From the NCBI RefSeq assembly GCF_003287275.1, contig NZ_QEVW01000008.1:186001-250000 (forward strand): a stretch of DNA of 64,000 nucleotides, read 5' to 3'. The DNA comes from Paenibacillus taichungensis (GTDB taxonomy: Bacteria > Bacillota > Bacilli > Paenibacillales > Paenibacillaceae). Below are positions 27,696-37,645 of the stretch, piece by piece. Numbering within the stretch: position 1 is the first letter of the stretch; each line of letters opens with the position of its first letter. The notes under the pieces are model-generated. The model was given only the letters and a program-made list of their open reading frames with translations, did no database searches and was not told the origin of the DNA. The translations under genes were made by a program, and so were the position numbers.

Positions 27696-28559
27696 ATGAA
27701 AAAATGGATCAAACCCTTCACAGCAATGCTTATGGCTGTATCTCTGATTGGTGGACTGGGTGGCGCAACGACAGCATCAGCTGCCAAGAGCACAGAGAAA
27801 GGTAAAATCGTCATTAACGGTTCCTCCGCATTACTTCCGCTGACACTTCAGGCAGCCAGCGAATTCAAAAAGGATAATCCAAAAGTTAAAATCTCGGCTT
27901 CCGCAGCAGGTTCCATCACAGGTCCCCAATCCGTTCGTAAAGGGATCGCGGACATTGGGGCTGTAGACTGGGATGCATCCAAAGATGTACCTGGCTTCAA
28001 GAAATTTGATGGCTTGGTAGCCAATCCGGTAGCTGTAACAGTGTTCACGGCAGTCGTTAATACCAATGTGGGTGTAAGCAATCTGACAACAAAACAACTG
28101 CAGGACATCTTCTCCGGCAAAGTGACAAACTGGAAGGAAGTCGGCGGATCGGATGCCAACATCGTTGTAGTTAACCGTAAATTTGGTTCCGGTACACGGG
28201 TTAACTTCCAACAAAAAGCACTGGATGGCAAGGACTTCATGAGCAAAGGGGACAACTACAAAGAGGTTGGCTCCAGCGGTGATATGAAAACAACGATTGA
28301 AACAACACCAAATGCAATCGGTTATATTGACCTTCCGTATGTAACTAGCAAAATGAAGGCTGTATCCATCAATGGCGTAGCACCAACAGAGAAAAACGTC
28401 CTGAACAAAACATACAAAGTATGGGGTATTGGATATTACATGACCAAAGGTCAACCTACGGGAGCAACGAAAGCGTTCATCGAGTATATCCAAAGCAGCA
28501 AGTTCCAGAACGGTTCCCTGAAAAAACTGAAATTCATTCCGCTTGCTGCCGTTAAATAA
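27696..28559 (+). CDS. pstS: Phosphate-binding protein PstS
   Basis: A 287-residue exported binding protein of the high-affinity phosphate importer. The signal peptide ends near ASAAKS; no lipobox Cys is present, so wall association must be by another route. Phosphate-binding stretches are INGSSALLPL (about 35-44), AAGSITGPQSVRKG and RKFGSGTRVNF (about 163-173). It precedes pstC, pstA and pstB in the conserved order. GAGGAG lies before the ATG. It is induced, presumably, through the Pho box at 26032. Confidence 0.95.
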   Translation: MKKWIKPFTAMLMAVSLIGGLGGATTASAAKSTEKGKIVINGSSALLPLTLQAASEFKKDNPKVKISASAAGSITGPQSVRKGIADIGAVDWDASKDVPGFKKFDGLVANPVAVTVFTAVVNTNVGVSNLTTKQLQDIFSGKVTNWKEVGGSDANIVVVNRKFGSGTRVNFQQKALDGKDFMSKGDNYKEVGSSGDMKTTIETTPNAIGYIDLPYVTSKMKAVSINGVAPTEKNVLNKTYKVWGIGYYMTKGQPTGATKAFIEYIQSSKFQNGSLKKLKFIPLAAVK

Positions 28560-28607
28560 CGAAAGCTGCGAACGTTCATCATTCTCGCATTTCATAAGGA
28601 AAGGGAT

Positions 28608-28640
28608 AGCCAGCTTCTGCGCACGGTCGCCAAGCTGGCT
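28608..28640 (+). promoter_or_regulatory. Hairpin between pstS and pstC
   Basis: AGCCAGCTT pairs perfectly with AAGCTGGCT around a 15-base loop, with no T tract after it. A structure at this place may slow decay of the pstS part of the message, which would make the binding protein more abundant than the membrane subunits. Confidence 0.5.
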
Positions 28641-28666
28641 TCTCTATGTGAAAGGAAGAGCCCTTC

Positions 28667-29635
28667 ATGATCGATTTAAATCCATCCACGAACAGCCCTG
28701 CTCCGAGTGAGCTTGGTCCAAGCATTGGCAAGGCTCCCGGATCGGGAACCCGTTTTGACCGTAAGGCGCGTTTAAGATGGTCCAATAAACTGTTTCGCAT
28801 GATCTGTATTGGCAGTACATTGTTCGTTTGTCTGGTTCTGTTATGCATTCTGGTTCTTATGCTTCGTACGGGCGTTCTGACCTTTGCGGATGTTTCGCTC
28901 AGCGAATTCTTTTTCTCTACCAACTGGGACCCGGAAAATGAGCATTACGGCGCACTGACCTTTATTCTGGGAACGCTGGCACTGACGGGGCTCACGATGC
29001 TGTTTGCCATTCCAATCTCCGTCATCATTGCTGTGTTTCTGGCCGAAATGACGCCAAAATGGCTTCGCCATATTCTGCGACCCGTATTGGATCTGTTGGT
29101 GGGTATTCCTTCTGTGGTATACGGTTTCTTGGGACTGACGATTCTCATCCCCTGGCTTAGGGATATCAGTGGACATGATCTGGCGGATGGATTGCTCGCA
29201 GCATCCATCGTTCTGACGATTATGGTGCTGCCAACCATTAGCCGGATCAGTGATGATGCCATATCTGCTGTACCGAACAAATACCGGGATGCAGCTTATG
29301 CGCTGGGTACGAACCGATTCCAAACCATAACCCGTGTGGTCTTGCCTGCTGCAAGAGGCGGAATCATGTACGCCGTCATTCTCGGGATGACTCGTGCCAT
29401 TGGAGAGACGATGGCGGTGGTAATGGTCATCGGCAATACGGCGCAGCTCGCGAACAGTCTGTTCACGCCAACAGCCGTGCTGACAAGTAATATCGTTATG
29501 CAAATCTCAAGCGTCGAATTCGATTCCACCTGGAATCACGGGCTATACATGATGGGCTTTATCCTGCTTGCCATTTCCATCTTGATGATTGTAGCCGTAA
29601 GAATGCTTCAGAAGAAAGGGGGACGCTACTCATGA
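28667..29635 (+). CDS. pstC: Phosphate ABC transporter permease PstC
   Basis: A 322-residue inner-membrane permease with six predicted helices. Family motifs include VGIPSVVYGFLGL (about 145-157), the cytoplasmic loop YRDAAYALGTNRFQTITRVV for the PstB contact, and RAIGETMAVVMVIGN. The N-terminal 40 residues form a hydrophilic tail. AAAGGAAG precedes the ATG. It overlaps pstA by four bases. Confidence 0.95.
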   Translation: MIDLNPSTNSPAPSELGPSIGKAPGSGTRFDRKARLRWSNKLFRMICIGSTLFVCLVLLCILVLMLRTGVLTFADVSLSEFFFSTNWDPENEHYGALTFILGTLALTGLTMLFAIPISVIIAVFLAEMTPKWLRHILRPVLDLLVGIPSVVYGFLGLTILIPWLRDISGHDLADGLLAASIVLTIMVLPTISRISDDAISAVPNKYRDAAYALGTNRFQTITRVVLPAARGGIMYAVILGMTRAIGETMAVVMVIGNTAQLANSLFTPTAVLTSNIVMQISSVEFDSTWNHGLYMMGFILLAISILMIVAVRMLQKKGGRYS

Positions 29636-30540
29636 GTATGAAGAAACAGGCGAACGCTGTCCCCGTCTATTCGTTCGGCAAACGCAGAGGTGCATCCACG
29701 CTGATGGACCGGATTTTCACGGGCATGGTATGGGGTGTAGGGATTGTCGTCATTTTATTCATTGTTGGACTGTTATTTCTTCTTCTAGAAAAGGGGTTGC
29801 CTTTGCTAAGCTGGGACTTTCTATATGGTGTTCCAAGCGAGATTGAAGAAGGAGGAGGGATTGGGCCGGCGCTGTTCAACTCGTTCTATGTGCTGATTCT
29901 ATCCCTTCTGATCTCCATTCCCATCGGTATGGCGGCCGGGATTTACCTGGCGGAATTTGCCCCAAACAACAAACTCATGGAGATCGTGCGGATTTGCGTG
30001 GAGGGACTATCATCTGTTCCATCCATCATCTTTGGATTGTTTGGTATTGCCCTGTTTGTGGAGTTCTTTGAGATAGGTCTTACGATTCTGGGCGCCGCTG
30101 TCAGCCTTGCCTTTCTGAATTTGCCTGTGCTGACCAGGGTAACCGAGGAATCGGTCCGGGCGGTTCCGGTTGAACTTCGTAATGCGTCCTTTGCGCTTGG
30201 CTCCACCCATTTGCAGACGATCCGTAATGTATTGCTGCCGGTGGCTGTAAACGGGATCATGACAGGCATTTGCCTCACGGCAGGTCGGGCATTCGGTGAG
30301 AGTGCCGTCATTATTCTGACCGCAGGGGTGTCTACATCCGGGGAAATGTGGGACTTCAATTTGCTATCGCCGGGAGGAACCCTTGCTGTGCATCTGTGGT
30401 ACATTCAATCCGAAGCAATTGTGCCGGATGCCGAGGAAATTGCGCAAAAGACAACGGCTGTGTTGATCTTTGTGGCCTTGCTCATCAATATTCTGTTCCG
30501 TGTGCCGCTGTGGCTGAACTCACGCAAAAACCAAGCCTGA
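29632..30540 (+). CDS. pstA: Phosphate ABC transporter permease PstA
   Basis: A 302-residue partner permease of PstC. Motifs are [15 protein letters not shown] (about 124-138), the EAA-type loop [20 protein letters not shown] and [15 protein letters not shown]. The ATGA overlap with pstC gives coupled translation, helped by AAAGGGGG inside pstC. Confidence 0.95.
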   Translation: MSMKKQANAVPVYSFGKRRGASTLMDRIFTGMVWGVGIVVILFIVGLLFLLLEKGLPLLSWDFLYGVPSEIEEGGGIGPALFNSFYVLILSLLISIPIGMAAGIYLAEFAPNNKLMEIVRICVEGLSSVPSIIFGLFGIALFVEFFEIGLTILGAAVSLAFLNLPVLTRVTEESVRAVPVELRNASFALGSTHLQTIRNVLLPVAVNGIMTGICLTAGRAFGESAVIILTAGVSTSGEMWDFNLLSPGGTLAVHLWYIQSEAIVPDAEEIAQKTTAVLIFVALLINILFRVPLWLNSRKNQA

Positions 30541-30593
30541 TGTGCCAGGCTGATCCAGTAACCAGATCAATTTCAACACCGGGAGGAACTATT

Positions 30594-31349
30594 GTGCAGC
30601 CAATCATTGAGATCAACAAATTGAATTTATATTACGGTCAGTTTCAGGCACTTAAGGATGTCTCCATTGAAATTCCGGAACGGGCCATTACCGCTTTTAT
30701 CGGACCGTCCGGCTGTGGCAAATCGACGCTGCTGCGAACCCTCAACCGCATGAATGACCGTATACCCGGAACACGCATCGAAGGGAAAGTGGCTGTAGGT
30801 GGGACGGATATCTACAGCGGCGAGGTGCATGTGGAAACCATTCGCAAGAAGATCGGCATGGTTTTTCAGCAGCCGAATCCCTTTCCGAAATCCATCTACG
30901 ATAATGTGGCCTTCGGCCCACGACAACATGGCATTCATGGCAAAAAGAAGCTGGATGAAATCGTGGAACAGAGCCTGCGTTCTGCTGTCCTGTGGGATGA
31001 AGTAAAGGATAACCTGAAGCGCTCCGCGTTAAGTTTATCCGGAGGACAACAGCAGCGCCTCTGCATCGCACGTGCACTGGCAGTGGAACCAGACATTCTG
31101 CTGATGGATGAGGCTACGGCATCGCTTGATCCCGTCTCGACTTTCAAGATCGAAGAGTTGGCCCATGAGTTGAAGGAACGTTATACCATCGTGATGGTCA
31201 CACACAATATGCAGCAAGCAGCTCGGGTTTCTCAGCAGACGGTGTTTTTCCTGAATGGGGAGGTCGTGGAATACTCCGCTACCCAAGACATGTTCGCCGA
31301 GCCCGTCGATTCGCGTACGCAGGACTATATCAGTGGTCGATTTGGTTAA
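30594..31349 (+). CDS. pstB: Phosphate ABC transporter ATPase PstB
   Basis: A 251-residue ATPase that powers phosphate import. Walker A is GPSGCGKST (about 35-43), the signature LSGGQQQR, Walker [14 protein letters not shown], and the switch His is in VTHN. Most PstB proteins have DEPTSALDP; the variant here keeps the catalytic Glu. The GTG start at 30594 is fixed by GGGAGG seven bases upstream; an open frame further upstream is only an overlap with pstA. No phoU follows. Confidence 0.95.
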   Translation: MQPIIEINKLNLYYGQFQALKDVSIEIPERAITAFIGPSGCGKSTLLRTLNRMNDRIPGTRIEGKVAVGGTDIYSGEVHVETIRKKIGMVFQQPNPFPKSIYDNVAFGPRQHGIHGKKKLDEIVEQSLRSAVLWDEVKDNLKRSALSLSGGQQQRLCIARALAVEPDILLMDEATASLDPVSTFKIEELAHELKERYTIVMVTHNMQQAARVSQQTVFFLNGEVVEYSATQDMFAEPVDSRTQDYISGRFG

Positions 31350-31369
31350 TTGTAGATCGGCAAGAGGTG

Positions 31370-31403
31370 AAGTCTTTCAGATAGTTATCTGGAAGGCTTT
31401 TTT
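31370..31403 (+). terminator. Terminator of the pst operon
   Basis: AAGTCTTTCAGATA pairs along its length with TATCTGGAAGGCTT (some G-T pairs), followed by six T. Confidence 0.85.
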
Positions 31404-31424
31404 CTCATTTGTGATCTTCACTAC

Positions 31425-32381
31425 CTAGGGAATCATCCCCATATAGTCCATCTCTTTTAATGACATGATCTCGTTGGAAATGTTATTGAGTTTTGCTGAA
31501 TAAGGTTTAATCGCTTGAAGGAATTCATTAAGGATTTTCTTGCGATCTTTATCAAAGGCGGCTGATGTTATGGAATTCTCTTTTAATACATTATCGTTCT
31601 TTACGACTTGTTTAGAATAACTAACTGGATTACCATAATCGATTAGATGCGTAGACCCCGTGAATTTGCCACTAGTTAATGTGCCTTTGGAGAATTCGGA
31701 AGGTTTAATCCCAATATATTTTTCTAAAGAGCCGTCTTTCTTTTTATAATTGATAATCGTGTCAAAAAAGTACTGGTCCCCGGTTAACTTTCCATTGAAA
31801 TAATTGTTTTTGAGGGTGATTGTCGTCGTGTAATCTGTATATCTTAGTGAAACAATATCTGAGGAATGGATTGCGTAATAACCCTGAGACATCTTGCCTT
31901 GATTGTATGTTCCATCGTTAATGGTGTTTATGTAAATACTAGGTATAGGATGAACCTTGTTGTCAGAAGTAAGATACTGTACTTCTAACCATTGCGTAAT
32001 TTCTTTTCCTTTTCCATGATATGTATCATTAATCCACGATCCGTTGTAGGTTTTTGTTGTGAATTCACCTGTTCCTTTACCCATGTTAGATTCATCATAA
32101 TCATCAAAGGGTACACCCGCACCTTCGACTAATTTATATGTATACTTGCCTTTTCCTTGCCGCTTACCATTCACCCAATCTCCAGAGTATATTTCGGTTT
32201 CTCCCCACCTCGCTGTCCCTTTACCATGAGGTTTCCCGTTTAAAACTTCGCCATAAAACGTCGCTCCATCTGACAATTTTAAATTTATTTTCTTCGATGC
32301 TGCTTCTGTTGGAGTAGAGCTTAGTAATAGTAAAATTAAAGCTATAATAGTTAGCCCCAAACCTTGATAAAATCTTCTCAA
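31425..32381 (-). CDS. Exported MORN-repeat protein
   Basis: A 318-residue exported protein of unknown function. The signal peptide is cut near TEAAS (about residue 28). MORN-type repeats follow (about 38-135): GEVLNGKPHGKGTARW, GDWVNGKRQGKGKYTY and GSWINDTYHGKGKE, and more degenerate copies further on. MORN repeats form extended beta surfaces that bind lipids or proteins. The TTG start has AGAAGGAG about ten bases before it. It is transcribed away from the Pho-box region and convergent with pst. Confidence 0.78.
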   Translation of the reverse strand: MRRFYQGLGLTIIALILLLLSSTPTEAASKKINLKLSDGATFYGEVLNGKPHGKGTARWGETEIYSGDWVNGKRQGKGKYTYKLVEGAGVPFDDYDESNMGKGTGEFTTKTYNGSWINDTYHGKGKEITQWLEVQYLTSDNKVHPIPSIYINTINDGTYNQGKMSQGYYAIHSSDIVSLRYTDYTTTITLKNNYFNGKLTGDQYFFDTIINYKKKDGSLEKYIGIKPSEFSKGTLTSGKFTGSTHLIDYGNPVSYSKQVVKNDNVLKENSITSAAFDKDRKKILNEFLQAIKPYSAKLNNISNEIMSLKEMDYMGMIP

Positions 32382-32501
32382 AAGTGTGCAACTCCTTCTA
32401 TATAATATGATCTATGTCTAATGAGCCAGAGCCATCTTCAATAGTATCGGTTTATTGGGAGAATTTTTCTAGTTTAAATATAAAGTAGAGAGTGACCACA
32501 T

Positions 32502-32529
32502 TTCACAACCCGTTAACTTCACATTCACA
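32502..32529 (+). promoter_or_regulatory. Second Pho box
   Basis: TTCACA (32502), TTAACT (32513) and TTCACA (32524) stand at exact 11-base steps. A poor -10 (ATGTAA at 32539, or TGTAAA one base on) lies at nearly the same distance as in the pst promoter. The next protein start in this direction is 460 bases away, so the first product seems to be a short RNA or a long leader. Confidence 0.65.
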
Positions 32530-32549
32530 AAAGTAAACATGTAAAACCT

Positions 32550-32630
32550 AAATCAAAACCCAGTCAAATCCAGAGTACCTGCGGATTAAGGGCGCGTTGC
32601 GCCTGTGCATTCGGGGGTTCTTTTTTCTAT
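32550..32630 (+). ncRNA. Candidate Pho-box-driven small RNA
   Basis: Downstream of the Pho box an AACCC...GGGTT helix would close a junction containing two hairpins, AATCC...GGATT (32567-32587) and GGCGC-GTT-GCGCC (about 32591-32603). It is followed directly by CTTTTTTCT, as in a terminated transcript of about 80 nucleotides. No open frame fits. I do not recognise a known family. It could also be the attenuated leader of the downstream hydrolase gene. Confidence 0.4.
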
Positions 32631-32926
32631 ATTCGGCAGATGCTCCGTCCTCAAATATTTACAAAGTCCTTCATATATACCTCTTCATCACCCTTGTTAT
32701 GCTAATTCTCTTCCTAATGCTCCACTAGCTGTGGTGGAACTTTCCTGAATGGTGAACAAAATTCGAATTTTTCTCCACCCTCTTGCAACCTTTCTCTAGT
32801 ACATTTCAGCACCTCAATATGGAGAATGATAGAGCATGATCTTCATAGACACAGCAAAAGAAATCGTTAACGAAATGTAAAGTAATGCAGGAATGTGTCA
32901 AATTTTTAATAGGCGCTTTCATTGCG

Positions 32927-32955
32927 TTGACCCAGTCCTCAAAGTTTCTTATATT
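32927..32955 (+). promoter_or_regulatory. Promoter of the PHP/SLH hydrolase gene
   Basis: TTGACC (32927-32932), a 17-base spacer and TATATT (32950-32955). It lies just before ATG 32990 and downstream of the alternative ATG at 32885, which supports the later start. The gap 32382-32926 otherwise holds the second Pho box and the RNA candidate. Confidence 0.6.
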
Positions 32956-32989
32956 TACTCCCGACACAACAACTCAGAACGGTGGTGGG

Positions 32990-35900
32990 ATGATTTTGTT
33001 CAACAATAAAGGAAAGAAAATGCTCGCTATGCTTACGCTTATACCACTGGCTACAGGCCTTGTCATGGGAGCTTTTCCTGCTGCGGTAACCTATGCGGAT
33101 GCAGGAGATAACACACCAACCAACAGCTCGACAACAGGTTCATGGCAAACGGGAGATTTGCACGTACATACGTTTGAGTCCGATGATGCGCAGAATTCGC
33201 TGGAAAATGTACTCGACGCGGGACTGACGAAGTATGGTCTGGACTGGATTGCGCTTACGGATCATTTACGGTTATCCAAACGGGATCACAACGGAGTAGA
33301 CATTCCAGGCGGATCGATTCCGATGTCCAAAGGGATGAACGAATATCAGGTACCACAGATCAAGGCCCTTCAGGCAGCAGGCAAATATGCAGGCAAAACG
33401 ATCTTCTCCGGTTTCGAATGGGACATGCCGACACATGAACATGTTGGGGTGGGGATTCTCACGGATGAGCCAAGTTCGACCGAAGCGCTGGAAGCTGCAA
33501 ACGAATTTGAGTATCGTTTTACCAATCGGGACGCAAATCTTTTCGATGCGGCTGACGTAGCGAATTGGGATCTGACGGGGGGACGTGCCTATACAACTCA
33601 TCAGGATGCACTGGCTGCTATCAATTGGCTGGCAACCAAGTATCCGACGACGAGTTATGCAATGATCAATCACCCTTCACGGGGCAAATACAAATATACC
33701 ATCGCGGACTTCCGTGAGTTCAACGATCTGGCTCCACAAGTTGTTTTTGGTATCGAAGGTATGCTTGGCAACCAGATGGAACCGGATCGCGGTGGGTATA
33801 ACACGAGCTACAACGTAGCCAATCCGACCGCAGATGATGGATACAAATACCGTACATACGGCGGTGTGGATTACATGGTCGCCAAAGTGGGCGGTCTGTG
33901 GGATGCATTGCTGGGAGAAGGGCGTCACTTCTGGAACTATGGCAATTCGGATTACCATTTTAAGACGATTGGCACGAATTCCAGCGGTTATTTTCCGGGC
34001 GAATATGCGAAGACCTATTCGTGGGTTGATGGTACAGGTATGCAAGCCGTGCTGGAAGGACTGCGTTCGGGGAAATCATTTTCCGTATTCGGTGATCTGA
34101 TCAACGCACTGGACTTCACGGCTTCCGGCGCGGGTACTCAGGCTGAAATGGGCGGTGACCTGGGTGTGACCCAAGGTGACGAAGTGGAACTGAAAATCCG
34201 TTTCAAGAGTCCAACCACGAGCAACAACTATGAAAAACCAATCAACAGTGGCACGTCCGCTGGACAAGTACCGGTGGTCGATCATGTCGATCTCATCGCG
34301 GGAGATGTGACGGGCAAGGCCGAGAAGGGCACAGCCGCATACTCCAAAGATACTAACGACTCTACCGAAGTGCTGGCAACCTTCACGTCCAACGATTGGA
34401 CAACCGATGCGGAAGGTTACAATGTCATCACGTACAAGATCAAAGCTACAGATCAGGATAAATATTATCGCCTGCGCGGTACAAATCTGGGCATGAATGT
34501 TGCTGGTGAGACCGTAGATGGTGAACCGCAACTTGATCCGAAGATCACAACAGCGGATGCAGAGACTCGGTTCAACGAGATCAATGATCAGAACTATCGC
34601 GATCTGTGGTTCTACTCCAATCCGATCTTCGTGAGTGCTACATCTTACAGTGATGCACAGGCGGTAACGGATACGCTTCAAGCGATTGATCTGGGTGATC
34701 TCAACGCGGTCACTTCCGACCTTACCCTTCCTGTTGAAGGAAAACATGGAGCTACGATTAGCTGGTCCAGCTCCAACCCGGAATTGATGGATGCACAGGG
34801 TAAGCTTCTTACACAGCCTGAAAATAATGAGCGACTGGAATTGACAGCAACGGTACAACGTGGCAGCGAAACGGATACCAGAACGTTCACAGTCATTGTG
34901 GAAGGAACAAATAATCAGGTATTGGTGTTAAAAGACAACATGACCACCGCTGACGGCCAGCCGTATCATACGGATACATGGACAAACCAGTCCGTAACGG
35001 TTAGCGTAACCAGCGCAGTTTACGCGCCAGCCACTTCGGCGACTATTGAGTTATCCCGTGATGGAGGACAGACGTACGAACCATATACGGAGAATACACC
35101 TCTTGAGGAAACGGAGCCGGGAGAGCACAACCTTTTATTCCGAGCAACAGACGATTTGGAACAAACGTATACTTTACCTCTGGTCATTAAAATAGACCGC
35201 GAGATTCCCGTCATCACCCTGCAAGGCAGCAGCCAGATGACATTAACCGTGGGAGATATGTATAACGAGCCTGGGGCACAGGCTACCGATAATGTAGGCA
35301 TCCGTGGTTCCGTGCAGATTGATGGCACAGTGAACACACAAGTGGCGGGGCTCTACACCATTCGTTATAACGTGAAAGATATTGCCGGCAATGCTGCACA
35401 GGAAGTCACACGTACGGTTACTGTACAAGCCCGTTCGGGCAATGGAAGTGGGGGTTCAAGTGGAGGTAATGGAGGCAACGCTGGAGGGAATTCCGGTGGA
35501 GGCACACCAAGCGTGCCAACAACGCCTGCCGTGCCAACCACACCAACCAACCCGGATACGGGATCAGATTCAACTACTGAAGTGGAGGTAGATGTCGAAG
35601 CGAATCAGCCAGTACAAACGGGTCTGAAAGATATCGTGCAATTCAACGCTCCGGCTGGAGCCATTGGGGAAAAAGATACTTTGCAACTGTCCGTAGTATC
35701 CCAGGACCAATTGCAGAATGCAGCTTCGCTGAATGTACTGGGCCAAGCGGTCCAGATTACTCGCAGTGGAGGACGGACATTGAACGATCAGGCAGCATTG
35801 AGTCTGCAATATGATGCTTCCAAGCTGCCACAAGGAACACAGCCAGCGATTTACTATTATAATGAAGCCCGTCAGAGCTGGGTATTCATTGGTGGCAAGA

Positions 35901-36532
35901 CGAATGCAGCAGGAACAATATCAGCTAATGTGAATCATCTGGGTACCTTTGTTGTGTCCAGTTACACAGCTGCTAATCTGTCCGATCTGAACGGACACTG
36001 GGCATCCGACTATGCAGATCGTTTGATTGGCATGGACGTTATCCAGGGTTACACAGATGGTACATTCCAACCATCCAAGAAGATTACACGGGCAGAGTTT
36101 GTTACGTTGATCAGTAAGGCATTGGCTTTGAAGTCCGTGCAGTCGGATTCGACGTTCGCAGACCAAGGCAGTCTGCCAGACTGGGCTAAGAACGACATTG
36201 CCGCAGCCGTGCAAGCTGGAATTGTGAAGGGCTATGGAGACAACACGTTCAAGCCTAATCAGACGATCACTCGTGCCGAGATGGCTGTGATGATGGCGAA
36301 TGCATTGAAGTTAAGTGCAGATGCACAATCGGGAACGAGTGGAGATACTGTAAAACCAAGCTTCACTGATGCGACGCAAACGCCGGCTTGGGCACAAGAA
36401 GCACTCAATACAGCCGTTCAAGCCAAAATTGTGAACGGATATACGGACAATACGGTTCGTGCAGGAAATATGACGACCCGTGCGGAAGCCGCGGCAATGA
36501 TCTATAAGTTGTTGTTGGCGTTGCATGTGTAA
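32990..36532 (+). CDS. SLH-anchored PHP-domain hydrolase (CehA/McbA-like)
   Basis: A 1180-residue surface protein. The signal peptide ends near VTYADA. A PHP-type metal hydrolase domain follows (about 52-390): His58 and His60 in GDLHVHT, Asp91 and His92 in LTDH, and GNSDYH near residue 320. These families hydrolyse phosphoesters or related bonds. Next come a mixed beta region, an atrophied Ig-like domain (about 560-640), a DUF5011-like domain (about 740-815), a Gly/Ser and Pro/Thr linker and a further beta domain. Three SLH repeats end it (YTDGTFQPSKKITRAEF). ATG 32990 is chosen because a promoter lies between it and ATG 32885. Location near pst suggests extracellular phosphate release, an inference. 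Confidence 0.85.
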   Translation: MILFNNKGKKMLAMLTLIPLATGLVMGAFPAAVTYADAGDNTPTNSSTTGSWQTGDLHVHTFESDDAQNSLENVLDAGLTKYGLDWIALTDHLRLSKRDHNGVDIPGGSIPMSKGMNEYQVPQIKALQAAGKYAGKTIFSGFEWDMPTHEHVGVGILTDEPSSTEALEAANEFEYRFTNRDANLFDAADVANWDLTGGRAYTTHQDALAAINWLATKYPTTSYAMINHPSRGKYKYTIADFREFNDLAPQVVFGIEGMLGNQMEPDRGGYNTSYNVANPTADDGYKYRTYGGVDYMVAKVGGLWDALLGEGRHFWNYGNSDYHFKTIGTNSSGYFPGEYAKTYSWVDGTGMQAVLEGLRSGKSFSVFGDLINALDFTASGAGTQAEMGGDLGVTQGDEVELKIRFKSPTTSNNYEKPINSGTSAGQVPVVDHVDLIAGDVTGKAEKGTAAYSKDTNDSTEVLATFTSNDWTTDAEGYNVITYKIKATDQDKYYRLRGTNLGMNVAGETVDGEPQLDPKITTADAETRFNEINDQNYRDLWFYSNPIFVSATSYSDAQAVTDTLQAIDLGDLNAVTSDLTLPVEGKHGATISWSSSNPELMDAQGKLLTQPENNERLELTATVQRGSETDTRTFTVIVEGTNNQVLVLKDNMTTADGQPYHTDTWTNQSVTVSVTSAVYAPATSATIELSRDGGQTYEPYTENTPLEETEPGEHNLLFRATDDLEQTYTLPLVIKIDREIPVITLQGSSQMTLTVGDMYNEPGAQATDNVGIRGSVQIDGTVNTQVAGLYTIRYNVKDIAGNAAQEVTRTVTVQARSGNGSGGSSGGNGGNAGGNSGGGTPSVPTTPAVPTTPTNPDTGSDSTTEVEVDVEANQPVQTGLKDIVQFNAPAGAIGEKDTLQLSVVSQDQLQNAASLNVLGQAVQITRSGGRTLNDQAALSLQYDASKLPQGTQPAIYYYNEARQSWVFIGGKTNAAGTISANVNHLGTFVVSSYTAANLSDLNGHWASDYADRLIGMDVIQGYTDGTFQPSKKITRAEFVTLISKALALKSVQSDSTFADQGSLPDWAKNDIAAAVQAGIVKGYGDNTFKPNQTITRAEMAVMMANALKLSADAQSGTSGDTVKPSFTDATQTPAWAQEALNTAVQAKIVNGYTDNTVRAGNMTTRAEAAAMIYKLLLALHV

Positions 36533-36704
36533 GATATGAAGAAGAGAATTAACCGTATATAAGTAGAAAAAAAACGGCCCATAATTGTCGAGATAACGTC
36601 TCTGTGATTCGTTACAATTCGGAATTGTACAAAAAAGAGGGAATTAGCGTATCCTCAATTCGTTAGAATGAAGCGAATTCCAGAACAAAGCGATAGAGAA
36701 AAGG

Positions 36705-36730
36705 CATCGAGCAAAGCCATCGAGCAAAGC
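36705..36730. repeat. Two tandem copies of a 13-base word
   Basis: CATCGAGCAAAGC occurs twice in a row in the 307-base gap 36533-36839. The rest of the gap holds only the terminator at 36751-36797. Confidence 0.8.
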
Positions 36731-36750
36731 CACAAAGCAAACCCCAAAAG

Positions 36751-36797
36751 GGCATTCCCTGTCTTCCGTATGACGTATGACAGGGAATGCCTTTTTT
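36751..36797 (+). terminator. Strong terminator after the PHP/SLH gene
   Basis: A 13-bp perfect stem, GGCATTCCCTGTC with GACAGGGAATGCC, then six T. Four A precede it, so it may also serve the convergent TetR gene. Confidence 0.9.
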
Positions 36798-36839
36798 CTT
36801 ATGATTTTTAGCTAGAGTTCTTCTATGTTGAGCTACTGA

Positions 36840-37469
36840 TTATACTGAAGCACTAACCAGAGGCCATGTTCTCTGCAATCTGACGTAGGCACGCTCCGCA
36901 CCGCTGCGTAGCAACTCAACCCACAACCCTTGCAGATGCACCATGAAAAAGGCGAAGGAGCTTTCCGCAGCTGGATAAGGTTTCGTTCTTTGCAAGGGAA
37001 CAGCAACCTGATATTGTCCAGAGTTAGCAAGGGATATGTAGAATTCCTGATCCGCCGGCTCCTTACTGAACACAGTGAACAAAATCTGCTCCAATTCATC
37101 GATATAATGATTACGCAAGTCCTGAATTGGAGCTTGCAGGTGCTGCGGAGGATAAAGGAATGTTTTGAGCATATAAGAAACACTCGGTTCGCTCTCGTAA
37201 CGATCAATGAAGCTGGACAAGAATTGAAAGAGCACTTCTTTGAAAGCTACGTCAGAACGAATTTTCGTTAACTGACGGGCGAAGTCCAACTCCTGTGTAA
37301 GTGAATCATGCAGTAATTCGAGATACAACGCATCTTTACTTGTGAAATACGTGTAAATAGAAGGCTTCTGTATACCGACTTGTTGTGCAATGGTTTGCAT
37401 CGAAGTGCCGTCAAAGCCGTGGATGGAAAATAACATCAGGGAAGCTTGTTTGATTCGTTCCAACGTCAC
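36840..37469 (-). CDS. TetR family regulator
   Basis: A 209-residue repressor-type protein. The N-terminal helix-turn-helix is clear: SMQTIAQQVGIQKPSIYTYF (about 23-42). The C-terminal ligand domain is helical and specific to this subfamily. The GTG start has GGAGGG seven bases upstream. The gene follows the APC permease on the same strand after 176 bases, so it may control that permease. The ligand is unknown. Confidence 0.9.
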   Translation of the reverse strand: MTLERIKQASLMLFSIHGFDGTSMQTIAQQVGIQKPSIYTYFTSKDALYLELLHDSLTQELDFARQLTKIRSDVAFKEVLFQFLSSFIDRYESEPSVSYMLKTFLYPPQHLQAPIQDLRNHYIDELEQILFTVFSKEPADQEFYISLANSGQYQVAVPLQRTKPYPAAESSFAFFMVHLQGLWVELLRSGAERAYVRLQRTWPLVSASV

Positions 37470-37645
37470 AGCAATCCCTCCCGTTACGCGCTATTCTATT
37501 ACTCTATCTGTTGGCTCTACATGCTGTGTTCTAACAATCCGTCAGTGGGTTAAGCACTACCGCCAAATCTCGTGTGCCCTCACTAACTAACATGTCAAAC
37601 GAACAACTGAACAATCAAAGTACCATTGAACAAAATCACCTTTGT

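Noticed and set aside
36705-36730. CRISPR or satellite array
   Set aside because: Only two adjacent 13-base copies without spacers.
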